DNA of 9,937 bases, taken from the NCBI GenBank assembly GCA_938038035.1, contig CALHQV010000237.1, positions 1-9,937 of the forward strand, given 5' to 3'. The position numbers and the translations under genes were made by a program. Positions within the stretch are counted from its first letter, which is position 1. Every line of letters starts with the position of its first letter. Shown here in pieces: positions 1 to 7,236 of this stretch. Source of the DNA: an uncultured Gemella sp. (GTDB lineage Bacteria > Bacillota > Bacilli > Staphylococcales > Gemellaceae). The notes under the pieces were generated by a model. That model worked only from the letters and a program-made list of their open reading frames with translations, ran no database searches and had not been told where the DNA came from.

Positions 1-823
1 TTTTCGACGTTGAATCATCTTTTAATCCTTGTCTAGATAATAATTGTTTAATATTCTCATTTCTTCTTTTTTCAGTTTTTGCAGTTTCTAAATATGCACC
101 ATTTATTAAATTTAAAGTTGTATTATTTTTATCTTCAATATATTTTGATATTTCATCATAATAATTTAATTTATCAGAAAAACTTGCTCTTAAAGCTTTT
201 ACTTTTTGTCCATCTTTCATATAAATTGTAACATTATCACCTTCATCATTTATAATTTCAGATATTTGTAGTCTTACATCTTCTTTTAATTTATTTAAGT
301 TCTTATATACTTCATCTAGTTTACTTCTATCGTCTTTGAAATTTTCTAAAATCGGTAAATTATAATTATTTCTTACTTTTCCTGAATATGGTTTACCATT
401 TTCCATAATTATCTCTAAACTACCGTCTTCTTTTTTATTTTGTGCGATAAAACTGTATTCCTCTACTTTTACCTTGATTGTTGATGGTAATTTCGATTGT
501 ACTGTTACGGATTTAAATATTTCGAATCTCGATTGTATATTATTACGAATTTCATCATCTTTTATAGACCAAGTTCTTAGATTATTATTAATATTTCCTG
601 CTTCTAGTATTTCTTCTTTAGTTATTTGATTATTACCTTCCACTTCAATTGTTTTCAGTTTCAAATAATTACTAAATAGTAGTGAAAATACTGATATAAC
701 AATTAAAAATAAAGTTACTATGAATATTAATTCTCTTCTTTTTTTTCTTTTAATCTTTTCTAATGAGCTTCTTCTTTTCTCATTATTCATTTTTGCTAGT
801 AACCTTTTATTCTTTTTGTTCAT
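1..823 (-). CDS. divIB: Cell division protein DivIB/FtsQ (3' end beyond window)
   Basis: This bitopic membrane protein of the divisome forms the FtsL-DivIC-DivIB subcomplex that controls septal peptidoglycan synthesis. I translated the open frame by hand: 274 residues run from an ATG at 823 to the window edge with no stop, so the C-terminus is missing. A lysine/arginine-rich cytoplasmic stretch (residues 1-31, with KRKKRRE at its end) is followed by one transmembrane segment (about 32-51). A POTRA-type domain then begins at LKLKTIEVEGNNQITKEE (about 54-71), and a beta-rich extracytoplasmic region follows. The last visible part (about 250-274) is charged and looks like the usual flexible tail, so probably little is missing; B. 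subtilis DivIB is about 263 residues. The start lies 5 nt after the murD stop, with an AGAGGA ribosome site overlapping the end of murD. Position after murD matches the staphylococcal cluster. Confidence 0.9.
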   Translation of the reverse strand, partial: MNKKNKRLLAKMNNEKRRSSLEKIKRKKRRELIFIVTLFLIVISVFSLLFSNYLKLKTIEVEGNNQITKEEILEAGNINNNLRTWSIKDDEIRNNIQSRFEIFKSVTVQSKLPSTIKVKVEEYSFIAQNKKEDGSLEIIMENGKPYSGKVRNNYNLPILENFKDDRSKLDEVYKNLNKLKEDVRLQISEIINDEGDNVTIYMKDGQKVKALRASFSDKLNYYDEISKYIEDKNNTTLNLINGAYLETAKTEKRRNENIKQLLSRQGLKDDSTSK

Positions 824-828
824 CACTC

Positions 829-2169
829 TTAATCCTCTTGGCTAATCTTTTCAAACGTAGCTATAAATTCATCTCCACGATCTTCAAAACATTTATATTG
901 ATCCCATGATGCACATGCTGGTGATAATAGAACTATATCATCTTCTACAGCAAGTTTGTTGGCTAAGATTGTAGCATCATCAACCTTCGTCGCTTTATGA
1001 CAATCTACTCCATTAGTAGTTGCTAAGTCAAATAGTATTTCTTTACTTTCTCCAACAACAACCATTGCTTTAATTCTAGGGAAGAATGGTACTAATTCCT
1101 TAAAATCAATTCCTCTATCTTTCCCTCCACAAACTAATATTATATTTTTCTCAAATCCAGAAAGTGCTGTAGTTGTAGCTACTGGATTTGTAGCTTTAGA
1201 ATCATTATAGAATTTCACTCCATTATGCTCTCCAACATATTGCAATCTATGTTTTACTCCACTAAAACTATACAATACTTCACGAATTGTTTCAATGGAT
1301 GCACCTTTTATGTATGATATTAATGCTGCATTTATTGCATTTTCTACATTATGCATACCTGGAAGAGACATTTTTGTTATATCAAATAGTTCTACGTCCT
1401 TATACACTACTATATTATTTCTTACAAATACATCCGCTTCAGAATTTTCTTTTGTATCATAAAGAATTACTTGTGAATTTATTTTACTCAATTCATATTT
1501 TTCTAATTCTTTAATATTTAAAACTAGAATATCATCTTGGGTTTGATTTTTATAGATATTTCTCTTAGCATTCCTATAGTTTTCTACGCTACCATGATAA
1601 TCTAAATGACCAACGCCTAAGTTTGTAATCGCCGCTACCGATGGTTTGAAATACTTAGTTCCTTGTAATTGGAATGATGATACTTCAGTAATAATTAAAG
1701 AATTAGGATGATTATATGCTACTTCAATAGAAGGATACCCTATATTTCCTGCTAAAAAGACATCTTTATTAGCTGCTTTTAATATATCAAACGTCATTTG
1801 TGTAGTTGTAGTTTTTCCATTAGTACCAGTAATTGCTACCATGTCAATATTAAACAATGTGTTAGCTAATTCTATCTCAGTTATAATATCAATATTTTTT
1901 TCTATTGCTCTTTGTAAAAATTCAATTTCATATTTTATTCCTGGATTTTTAACTATTAAGTCTATAGTATCTAAAAGTTCTAACGGATGACCACCATCAA
2001 CTATTTTTACGCCTAAGTTTTTTAATTCAATAGCTTTTTCATCAGTACTTAGATCATCAAATGCATTTAGGATTACATCATAGCCTAATTTATTTAAGAT
2101 TTTTGCAGTTGAGTAACCACTTCTAGCAAATCCTAATACTAATATTTTTTTATCTTCTAAATTTATCAT
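829..2169 (-). CDS. murD: UDP-N-acetylmuramoyl-L-alanine--D-glutamate ligase MurD
   Basis: This cytoplasmic ATP-dependent ligase adds D-glutamate to UDP-MurNAc-L-Ala in peptidoglycan precursor synthesis. The 446-residue length is normal for the family. An N-terminal Rossmann-like UDP-binding domain (LVLGFARSGYSTAK, about 10-23) precedes the central Mur ligase ATPase domain with P-loop TGTNGKTTTT (114-123). The TEVSSFQL motif lies near 161-168, and GHLDYHGSVENY near 187-198. The C-terminal domain carries the family motifs HRLQ (307-310), NDSKATNP (322-329) and LSPACASWDQYKCFEDRGDEF (415-435). The ATG follows the mraY stop after a single base, and its ribosome site (TAGGGGTAG) lies inside the end of mraY, which suggests translational coupling. 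No key motif looks missing. Confidence 0.97.
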   Translation of the reverse strand: MINLEDKKILVLGFARSGYSTAKILNKLGYDVILNAFDDLSTDEKAIELKNLGVKIVDGGHPLELLDTIDLIVKNPGIKYEIEFLQRAIEKNIDIITEIELANTLFNIDMVAITGTNGKTTTTQMTFDILKAANKDVFLAGNIGYPSIEVAYNHPNSLIITEVSSFQLQGTKYFKPSVAAITNLGVGHLDYHGSVENYRNAKRNIYKNQTQDDILVLNIKELEKYELSKINSQVILYDTKENSEADVFVRNNIVVYKDVELFDITKMSLPGMHNVENAINAALISYIKGASIETIREVLYSFSGVKHRLQYVGEHNGVKFYNDSKATNPVATTTALSGFEKNIILVCGGKDRGIDFKELVPFFPRIKAMVVVGESKEILFDLATTNGVDCHKATKVDDATILANKLAVEDDIVLLSPACASWDQYKCFEDRGDEFIATFEKISQED

Positions 2170-2170
2170 T

Positions 2171-3154
2171 TTATACTACCCCTACGAAATAACCTATAGC
2201 TGAAGATATAACAGCTATAACAACAAAAATGTATACTGTTTTCACTTCACCATAACCTGATAATTCAAAATGGTGATGTAATGGTGACATTTTAAAAATT
2301 CTTTTACCAGTTTTCTTGAAGTACGCTACTTGAATAATTACTGATAGTGTTTCTAATATATATACTAAACCAATAAATAAAAATGCTACTTCTTTATGCA
2401 AGATTACTGAAATTGCCGCTAAGATTCCACCTAAAGCTAATGATCCAGTATCCCCCATAAATATTTTTGCTGGATTTCTATTAAATAATAAGAATCCTAT
2501 AAGTGCTCCTACTATTGTTAAACAAAATACTAATACAGGGAAGTTATTTTCTTTATATGCTAATAAAGCAAATGTACTAATTGTAATAATTGTTACGCTA
2601 GTAGCTAATCCATCTAATCCATCTGTTAAATTTACTGCATTAGAAAAACCAGTTTGCCAAAATACTAAGAAAATTATATAGAAATATGAAATATTTAAAT
2701 TATAATCAAATACTGGAATATGTACATAATTAACATCTTTGTAGATGAAAGTTACTAATATATAAAATATTACAGAGAATAGAATTTGTAGCATTAGTTT
2801 TTTTCTTGGTGCCAATCCATCATTTTTCTTTTTAACTACGATTAACATATCATCTATATATCCTATTATTGAAAAAGAAATAGTTGTATAAATGAACAGT
2901 ACGTAGTATTTTATATTTGAACTATCTAAGAACATTGCCACTATAAGTGAAATAACTATCGCAATTATAAAAGAAATACCTCCCATAGTAGGTGTTCCTT
3001 TTTTATGCATATGACTTTGTGGCCCTTCTTCTCTGATTGCTTGGCCAAACTTTAGTACATGTAAATATTTTATTAATCTAGGTAGCATTAGTACTGTCAG
3101 AAAATATGCTACCAGTAATAACGATATAGCAAATACTGTATCTGAATTACTCAT
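2171..3154 (-). CDS. mraY: Phospho-N-acetylmuramoyl-pentapeptide transferase MraY
   Basis: This integral membrane enzyme transfers phospho-MurNAc-pentapeptide from UDP to undecaprenyl phosphate, making lipid I. The 327 residues contain about ten hydrophobic segments. Diagnostic motifs are the cytoplasmic loop GPQSHMHKKGTPTMGG (44-59), the Asp pair D101-D102, NLTDGLDGLA (175-184), FMGDTGSLALGG (232-243, with D235) and the histidine motif PLHHHFE (291-297). These cover the catalytic and magnesium-binding residues known in the family. A clear AGGAG ribosome site (3165-3161) overlaps the PBP stop codon and lies 6 nt before the ATG. It sits between the division PBP and murD, the standard dcw position. 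Confidence 0.98.
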   Translation of the reverse strand: MSNSDTVFAISLLLVAYFLTVLMLPRLIKYLHVLKFGQAIREEGPQSHMHKKGTPTMGGISFIIAIVISLIVAMFLDSSNIKYYVLFIYTTISFSIIGYIDDMLIVVKKKNDGLAPRKKLMLQILFSVIFYILVTFIYKDVNYVHIPVFDYNLNISYFYIIFLVFWQTGFSNAVNLTDGLDGLATSVTIITISTFALLAYKENNFPVLVFCLTIVGALIGFLLFNRNPAKIFMGDTGSLALGGILAAISVILHKEVAFLFIGLVYILETLSVIIQVAYFKKTGKRIFKMSPLHHHFELSGYGEVKTVYIFVVIAVISSAIGYFVGVV

Positions 3155-3163
3155 TTCGTTCTC

Positions 3164-5362
3164 CTAACTAAATTTTATTTTTATCTTTTCCCCTTTTTTC
3201 ACAAATCTTTGTGCTGGAACAGATTGTTGTTTAGCAAATCCATTCCCTTCGGTTTCAATATCTAATCCAGATAATTTAGCGTAGTTAAGTACGTCTACTT
3301 TTGACCATCCTGTAAAGTTAGGTGTAATAATATTTTCATCAGAGACTAATAAGAATACTCTCTCTCCTTGTTTTATTACATTCCCTGCTGAAGGATATTG
3401 GCCAATCACATTAGTTCCACTTCCAATTGTTATTATATTTTTAGTTTTTTGTTGTAAATTAACAATTGTAGTTTCAACATTCTCACCTACAAGATTATCC
3501 ATTTGATAACTTTGAATTGTGTTGTTATCATTTGATTTCTTAACATTTAAATAGTTAAGAGTATTTTCCATTATTGGTTTAAATATTTCAGAGGCAGCAT
3601 TAGCACTACTTGCTCCTAATTCTTTCGAAGGTAATTTCATACCAACATATAGAATAACTTGTGGATCTTCACTAGGTGCATATCCTATAAATGAGTGCAG
3701 TACTTTATATGGACTATTATAGTATGTACCTGTTTTCGGATCTACAACCTGTCCTGTTCCTGTTTTTCCTGACGTACTATAGTTGTCTACAGCATATCTT
3801 TTACCACCTTGTGCCCAAGTTCCGTTTACAACTCCATATAATTCTTCTTTCATTATATCTGCCGTATGTTTAGAAATAGGAGTTCCTACTACCGTTCTTT
3901 GCCCAATATTGACATCTTTATCAATTGTTTTGTCATGAATTCTTTGTAAAAAGTATGGTGCTAACATCTGTCCATCATTTAAAATTGCTGTTTCTGCTTG
4001 AACCATTTGCATCGCAGTTACTGTACTACCTTGACCAAATACTGTTGTTGAAACTGAAACTTTATTATTAAATACTAAATCACCAGTTGCTTCATTACCA
4101 TATAATGAATTTGTACTTTTTCCAAATCCGAAGTTTTCTAAGCCTGTTTTTAATTTTTCAGTTCCCAATTCATTTAATAATGTTAACATTAAAGTATTTG
4201 AAGATTGTTGGAAACCATGACGTTGAGTAATTGTTCCCCAACCAATCTTATTCCAGTCAAAAATTGTAGCGTCTTCCACTCGATATGAACCAGATCTAAA
4301 GTAACTATCTGGTTTATATATATTATTTTCTACCATTATTGACATTGTAAATGTTTTTAATGTCGAACCTGGTTCATACGCTGAGTTATAGAAAATATTT
4401 GACCATGCACTTGCCAGATTTTCTTGAGTATTCGGATTAAATGCAGGTGTTTGTCCCAATCCTAATATCTCACCAGTTTTAGGACTAACAGCTATTGCAA
4501 ATGCACTTTCTGGTTCATATTTATCATGAATATCTTTCAGTGTATTATCTATAAAACCTTGAATATTCTTATCAATTGTTAAATATATATCTGCTCCGTC
4601 AACAGGTTTAATCTCAACTTTAGGAATATTAGAAACGACTTTCCCCCATGCATCTTTAGCATAAGTAATATGTCCTTCTTTTCCTCTTAGATAATAATCA
4701 AAAGTCTTTTCGACACCTAAACGACCAGTAATCAAATCACTATCTGGTGAATTTTGAGCAAAACCTAAAAAGTTTCCAAGCATACTTCCGTTTGGATAAT
4801 ATCTTTTTGTTGTCGCTATAAATTCAATTCCTGGCAATTTCAACTCTTCGATTTTCTTTTTATCTTCTACACTTATATCTTTACCAGCAGTTCCAAATTC
4901 TACTTGATATACTCCTTGTTTACTAAGTATATCTTTTATCTTGTTTTTATCTAATTTTATAAATTTAGATAGTTCTTCTGCTGTTTTGTTAATATCTACA
5001 ACATGTCGTGGATTTGTTTCATCCTCTGTAGCTTTATCTGAAACTACCGCTACTAGCTTGTAAGATTCAATATTGTCAGCTAGTATATTCCCATTTCTAT
5101 CATAGATTTTACCTCGATTTGGTTGTAAACTACTATCTATCTTATACTTTCTATCTGCTAATTCTGAAAGATTATGTCCCCTTACAGTTCCAATTAGCAT
5201 CATTTGTCCTATATTTAATATTAATATCCATACAAAGAAAAAAACAAAAATTAGAAAAAATACAATTTTTGTTCTTTCTCGAGAGATATAATCTTTTCTT
5301 TCTAAACTTCTTCTATCTTCCAAAAACTTTAAAGTTAATATTTTCTTAAAAAGTTTTATCAA
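3164..5362 (-). CDS. pbp1: Division-specific class B penicillin-binding protein with two PASTA domains (Pbp1/PbpB type)
   Basis: This septal transpeptidase cross-links new peptidoglycan at the division site and works with FtsW as the septal synthase. The 732 residues are close to S. aureus Pbp1 (about 744), which it resembles closely from memory. A basic cytoplasmic tail of about 31 residues precedes one transmembrane segment (about 32-58). The dimerisation domain begins at PNRGKIYDRNG (81-91). The transpeptidase domain has STLK (S333 nucleophile, K336), SSN (387-389) and KTG (533-535). Two C-terminal PASTA repeats follow (about 615-675 and 676-732). The start codon is TTG immediately after the ftsL stop, with no gap. 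The next Met is at residue 53, inside the membrane segment, so it cannot be the true start. The TTG is preceded by a 12-nt extended Shine-Dalgarno. The cytoplasmic tail is longer than the roughly 12 residues I recall for S. aureus Pbp1. Confidence 0.95.
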   Translation of the reverse strand: MIKLFKKILTLKFLEDRRSLERKDYISRERTKIVFFLIFVFFFVWILILNIGQMMLIGTVRGHNLSELADRKYKIDSSLQPNRGKIYDRNGNILADNIESYKLVAVVSDKATEDETNPRHVVDINKTAEELSKFIKLDKNKIKDILSKQGVYQVEFGTAGKDISVEDKKKIEELKLPGIEFIATTKRYYPNGSMLGNFLGFAQNSPDSDLITGRLGVEKTFDYYLRGKEGHITYAKDAWGKVVSNIPKVEIKPVDGADIYLTIDKNIQGFIDNTLKDIHDKYEPESAFAIAVSPKTGEILGLGQTPAFNPNTQENLASAWSNIFYNSAYEPGSTLKTFTMSIMVENNIYKPDSYFRSGSYRVEDATIFDWNKIGWGTITQRHGFQQSSNTLMLTLLNELGTEKLKTGLENFGFGKSTNSLYGNEATGDLVFNNKVSVSTTVFGQGSTVTAMQMVQAETAILNDGQMLAPYFLQRIHDKTIDKDVNIGQRTVVGTPISKHTADIMKEELYGVVNGTWAQGGKRYAVDNYSTSGKTGTGQVVDPKTGTYYNSPYKVLHSFIGYAPSEDPQVILYVGMKLPSKELGASSANAASEIFKPIMENTLNYLNVKKSNDNNTIQSYQMDNLVGENVETTIVNLQQKTKNIITIGSGTNVIGQYPSAGNVIKQGERVFLLVSDENIITPNFTGWSKVDVLNYAKLSGLDIETEGNGFAKQQSVPAQRFVKKGEKIKIKFS

Positions 5363-5689
5363 TTATCTCACTACCTTTATACTATCTTTTTGAGTTTTCA
5401 TTCCTACCGTCTCAGCAATTTTTTTAACTCTTTCGTAAGATGATAGATTGTTTATCATAACTTTTTGTTCATTATTATTTTTTTGTTTTTCTGATATTAC
5501 AATATCATTTTTTTGTTGAGCACTTCGTAGTGAATAAATCTCTCCTTTATAGTTTAACATAACTACGTTAGCAAGTAAAATAACTCCTACAAAAACTCCA
5601 TATGCAGTTTTTTCTAGTAAATTAAACTTTACTTTCTCTTGTACTTTTCTTACTCCATATTCACGACTATATACCTTTAGTGTAGCCAT
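5363..5689 (-). CDS. ftsL: Cell division protein FtsL
   Basis: This small bitopic divisome protein partners DivIC and DivIB and helps activate septal peptidoglycan synthesis. At 108 residues it has the family architecture: a basic cytoplasmic N-terminus (1-26), one transmembrane helix (about 27-46), then a polar, Gln/Asn/Lys-rich coiled-coil region (about 50-80). It ends with SSYERVKKIAETVGM (about 83-97), which matches the family C-terminal pattern. FtsL sequences diverge strongly, so the call also rests on position between rsmH and the division PBP. The ATG has a strong purine-rich ribosome site (GAGGAAAGGAA) and lies 15 nt after the rsmH stop. Its TAA abuts the TTG start of the PBP gene. 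Confidence 0.93.
   Translation of the reverse strand: MATLKVYSREYGVRKVQEKVKFNLLEKTAYGVFVGVILLANVVMLNYKGEIYSLRSAQQKNDIVISEKQKNNNEQKVMINNLSSYERVKKIAETVGMKTQKDSIKVVR
5367..5378 (-). promoter_or_regulatory. Extended ribosome binding site deciding the TTG start of the division PBP
   Basis: AAAGGTAGTGAG matches the extended anti-16S consensus AAAGGAGGTGAT at 9 of 12 positions by eye and ends 4 nt before TTG at 5362. It lies inside the last codons of ftsL, so translation of the PBP is probably coupled to ftsL. It supports the non-ATG start. Confidence 0.7.
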
Positions 5690-5704
5690 TTCCTTTCCTC
5701 CCCT

Positions 5705-6640
5705 CTATTTCGTCTGAACTTGTGCAACTCTTAATTTTGCACTTCTAGATCTATTATTTTCTTCTAATTCAATATCACTAGGATATACAGGTTTTCTTGT
5801 AATTACTTTTAATTTAGATAAACTTTCTTCTGGCATAATAGGAAGGTTTTTTGGAATATCCTTTGTTTTAGAATAAGTATTAAATATCTGTTTACAAATT
5901 CTATCTTCTAGAGAATGGAAGGTAATTACAGATATTCTTCCACCTACACTAACGATGTCTATTGCTTGTTCTAATGAGTCTTCGAATACAGATAATTCAT
6001 TATTTACAGCAATACGAATTGCTTGGAATACTCTTTTTGCTGGATGTCCACCAGTTCTTCTTTTAGCAGCAGGGATAGATTCTTTTATAATTTCGACTAA
6101 TTCAAAAGTAGTTTCTATAGGTTTTTGCTCACGTTTTTTTTCAATATTTCTCGCTATTTGCTTAGAGAAATTTTCTTCTCCATAACGATAAAATATTTTT
6201 ACTAAATCATGATAACTATATTCATTAACAACTTCATATGCACTAATTTTTGCATCAGTATCCATACGCATGTCCAATCTTGTATCATAGTTATAACTAA
6301 AACCTCTTTCAGGTGTATCTAATTGTGGTGAAGAAACTCCTAAATCATAAAGAACTCCATCCACTTCATTTACACCATGCTCTGCTAATTTTTCTTTTAA
6401 ATTAACAAAATTAGATTTAATAAAGACAACTTTATCACTGTATTCAGCTAATTTTTCTTTGGCATTTTCTAATGCAACATTATCTTGATCAAATGCATAT
6501 AGTTTACCATTTTTTAATCGCTTTAAAATTTCTAAACTATGCCCTGCTCCACCAAGAGTACAGTCTACATATATACCATCTTCTTTTATATCTAAGCCTT
6601 CTACAGCTTCACTTAATAATACACTATAATGTTTAAACAT
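5705..6640 (-). CDS. rsmH: 16S rRNA (cytosine(1402)-N(4))-methyltransferase RsmH (MraW)
   Basis: This SAM-dependent enzyme methylates N4 of C1402 in 16S rRNA, in the ribosomal P site. Motifs include the SAM-binding loop DCTLGGAGHS, then AFDQDNVAL, the conserved YDLGVSSPQLD, GGHPAKRVFQAIRIAVNNEL, ITFHSLEDR and the C-terminal NNRSRSAKLR. Together these cover the split methyltransferase fold with its inserted helical domain. Two in-frame ATGs compete, at 6646 (MKMFKHYS, 313 residues) and 6640 (MFKHYS, 311 residues). I prefer 6640: the AGGA of TAGGATGG is 9 nt before it but only 3 nt before 6646, and family members start MF-x-H. The ribosome site overlaps the mraZ stop. Confidence 0.96.
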   Translation of the reverse strand: MFKHYSVLLSEAVEGLDIKEDGIYVDCTLGGAGHSLEILKRLKNGKLYAFDQDNVALENAKEKLAEYSDKVVFIKSNFVNLKEKLAEHGVNEVDGVLYDLGVSSPQLDTPERGFSYNYDTRLDMRMDTDAKISAYEVVNEYSYHDLVKIFYRYGEENFSKQIARNIEKKREQKPIETTFELVEIIKESIPAAKRRTGGHPAKRVFQAIRIAVNNELSVFEDSLEQAIDIVSVGGRISVITFHSLEDRICKQIFNTYSKTKDIPKNLPIMPEESLSKLKVITRKPVYPSDIELEENNRSRSAKLRVAQVQTK

Positions 6641-6646
6641 TTTCAT

Positions 6647-6653
6647 CCATCCT
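6647..6653 (-). promoter_or_regulatory. Ribosome binding site of rsmH
   Basis: AGGATGG overlaps the mraZ TAG stop (6654-6652). Its AGGA is 9 nt from the ATG at 6640 and only 3 nt from the ATG at 6646, so it favours the shorter protein. Confidence 0.55.
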
Positions 6654-7083
6654 AAAAATCAAAATCTTCTAATTCTTCTGCTATTTCTTCTACGCTAGCT
6701 TCACTTTCAACAAGTAAATCTTCCCAGCGAGTCTTATCCCATATTTCTATCCTATTTGATAAACCATTTACAACACACTCTTTATCTAAAAAAGCGTGCT
6801 CTATAAGGGCGTTTGGAATATTAATTCTTCCTTGTTTATCTATTTCAACTTCAGTGGCTCCAGAAAAGAAGAAACGTTGGAAAGTACGAGCATTTTTCTT
6901 AGTGATAGGTAGTGATTTAATCTTACTTTCCACCTTTTGCCACTCTTGTAGTGAATAGCCAAATAAACAAGAGTCTAGACCTCTTGTGATAATAAATTTT
7001 TCACCTAGTTCATCTCTGAACTTTATTGGAATACTAAGCCTTCCTTTGGCATCCATTTTATTATTGTATTGACCAATAAACAC
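6652..7083 (-). CDS. mraZ: Transcriptional regulator MraZ
   Basis: MraZ is the DNA-binding regulator of the dcw operon, and in studied bacteria it binds short direct repeats in its own promoter. The 143 residues match the usual length and contain two SpoVT/AbrB-type swapped-hairpin halves, each with the signature DxxGR: DAKGR at 11-15 and DKQGR at 82-86. The C-terminus is acidic (VEEIAEELEDFDF). The start codon is GTG at 7083. The frame then reads FIGQYNNKMDAKGR, which aligns with the start of family members such as MFMGEY in S. aureus, so no upstream residues are missing. It is the first gene of its transcription unit, about 100 nt downstream of the dnaI terminator. The repeats in that gap are its likely operator. 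Confidence 0.97.
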   Translation of the reverse strand: MFIGQYNNKMDAKGRLSIPIKFRDELGEKFIITRGLDSCLFGYSLQEWQKVESKIKSLPITKKNARTFQRFFFSGATEVEIDKQGRINIPNALIEHAFLDKECVVNGLSNRIEIWDKTRWEDLLVESEASVEEIAEELEDFDF

Positions 7084-7088
7084 TACTT

Positions 7089-7099
7089 CTCACCACCTT
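7089..7099 (-). promoter_or_regulatory. Ribosome binding site deciding the GTG start of mraZ
   Basis: AAGGTGGTGAG matches AAGGAGGTGAT at 9 of 11 positions and ends 5 nt before GTG at 7083. No in-frame ATG lies at a usable distance. Confidence 0.75.
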
Positions 7100-7107
7100 A
7101 CCTTTAT

Positions 7108-7136
7108 AATTTACCACATTTCCCCACTTTTTTCCA
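7108..7136 (-). promoter_or_regulatory. Candidate promoter of the mraZ (dcw) operon
   Basis: An extended -10 reads TGG followed by TAAATT (TG at 7116-7115, hexamer 7113-7108, 4 of 6 to consensus). Exactly 17 bp upstream lies TGGAAA (7136-7131, 4 of 6 to TTGACA). A start point near 7100 would leave a very short leader that begins at the ribosome site. Upstream, 7140-7173 is almost pure A/T tracts, where an UP element would sit. TATAAA at 7108-7103 is an alternative -10 but would start transcription inside the ribosome site. Confidence 0.5.
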
Positions 7137-7139
7137 CTA
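7112..7139 (-). promoter_or_regulatory. Candidate MraZ operator: three GTGG repeats at 10-bp spacing
   Basis: Reading the minus strand, GTGG occurs at 7137-7134, 7127-7124 and 7117-7114, exactly 10 bp apart. Each is preceded by an A/T pair and followed by mostly A. MraZ of E. coli binds TGGG-type direct repeats with 5-nt spacers, and the Mycoplasma protein binds AAAGTG-type repeats; both have a 10-bp period. The repeats overlap the candidate -35 and the extended -10, so binding would be expected to repress. Identification is by sequence pattern and position only. Confidence 0.78.
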
Positions 7140-7179
7140 ATTTCTAAAAAAAAATGAATTTTTTTGATTTTTTCACCAT

Positions 7180-7236
7180 AAAAAAAAAAGAAGAAGCATT
7201 TATAAACTAAAATGTTTAAAAATGCTTCTTCTTTTA
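7180..7236 (-). terminator. Intrinsic terminator of the dnaB-dnaI operon
   Basis: A perfect 16-bp inverted repeat (7186-7201 with 7220-7235) has a further 5-bp inner stem (7203-7207 with 7214-7218) and a 6-nt loop. On the minus strand it leads into a run of ten T (7189-7180). The stem starts within the dnaI TAA stop codon, so translating ribosomes reach the hairpin. It separates the primosome genes from the dcw cluster. The stem is AT-rich, with its GC pairs concentrated in the GAAGAAGC part. The opposite side has only a short broken T stretch, and no plus-strand gene needs it. Confidence 0.9.

Noticed and set aside
5955..6185. Plus-strand open frame of 76 codons opposite rsmH
   Set aside because: It is antisense to a highly conserved enzyme region, with no promoter or ribosome site; the other plus-strand frames (1287-1514, 3691-3873, 5119-5349) fail for the same reason.
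7146..7165. A7/T7 inverted repeat as a second terminator
   Set aside because: The stem would contain only A-T pairs, so it is unlikely to stop transcription; it fits better as A/T-rich promoter-upstream DNA.
7180..7189. Run of ten A/T bases as a possible phase-variable tract
   Set aside because: It is the T-tract of the dnaI terminator, outside any coding or spacer-critical position.
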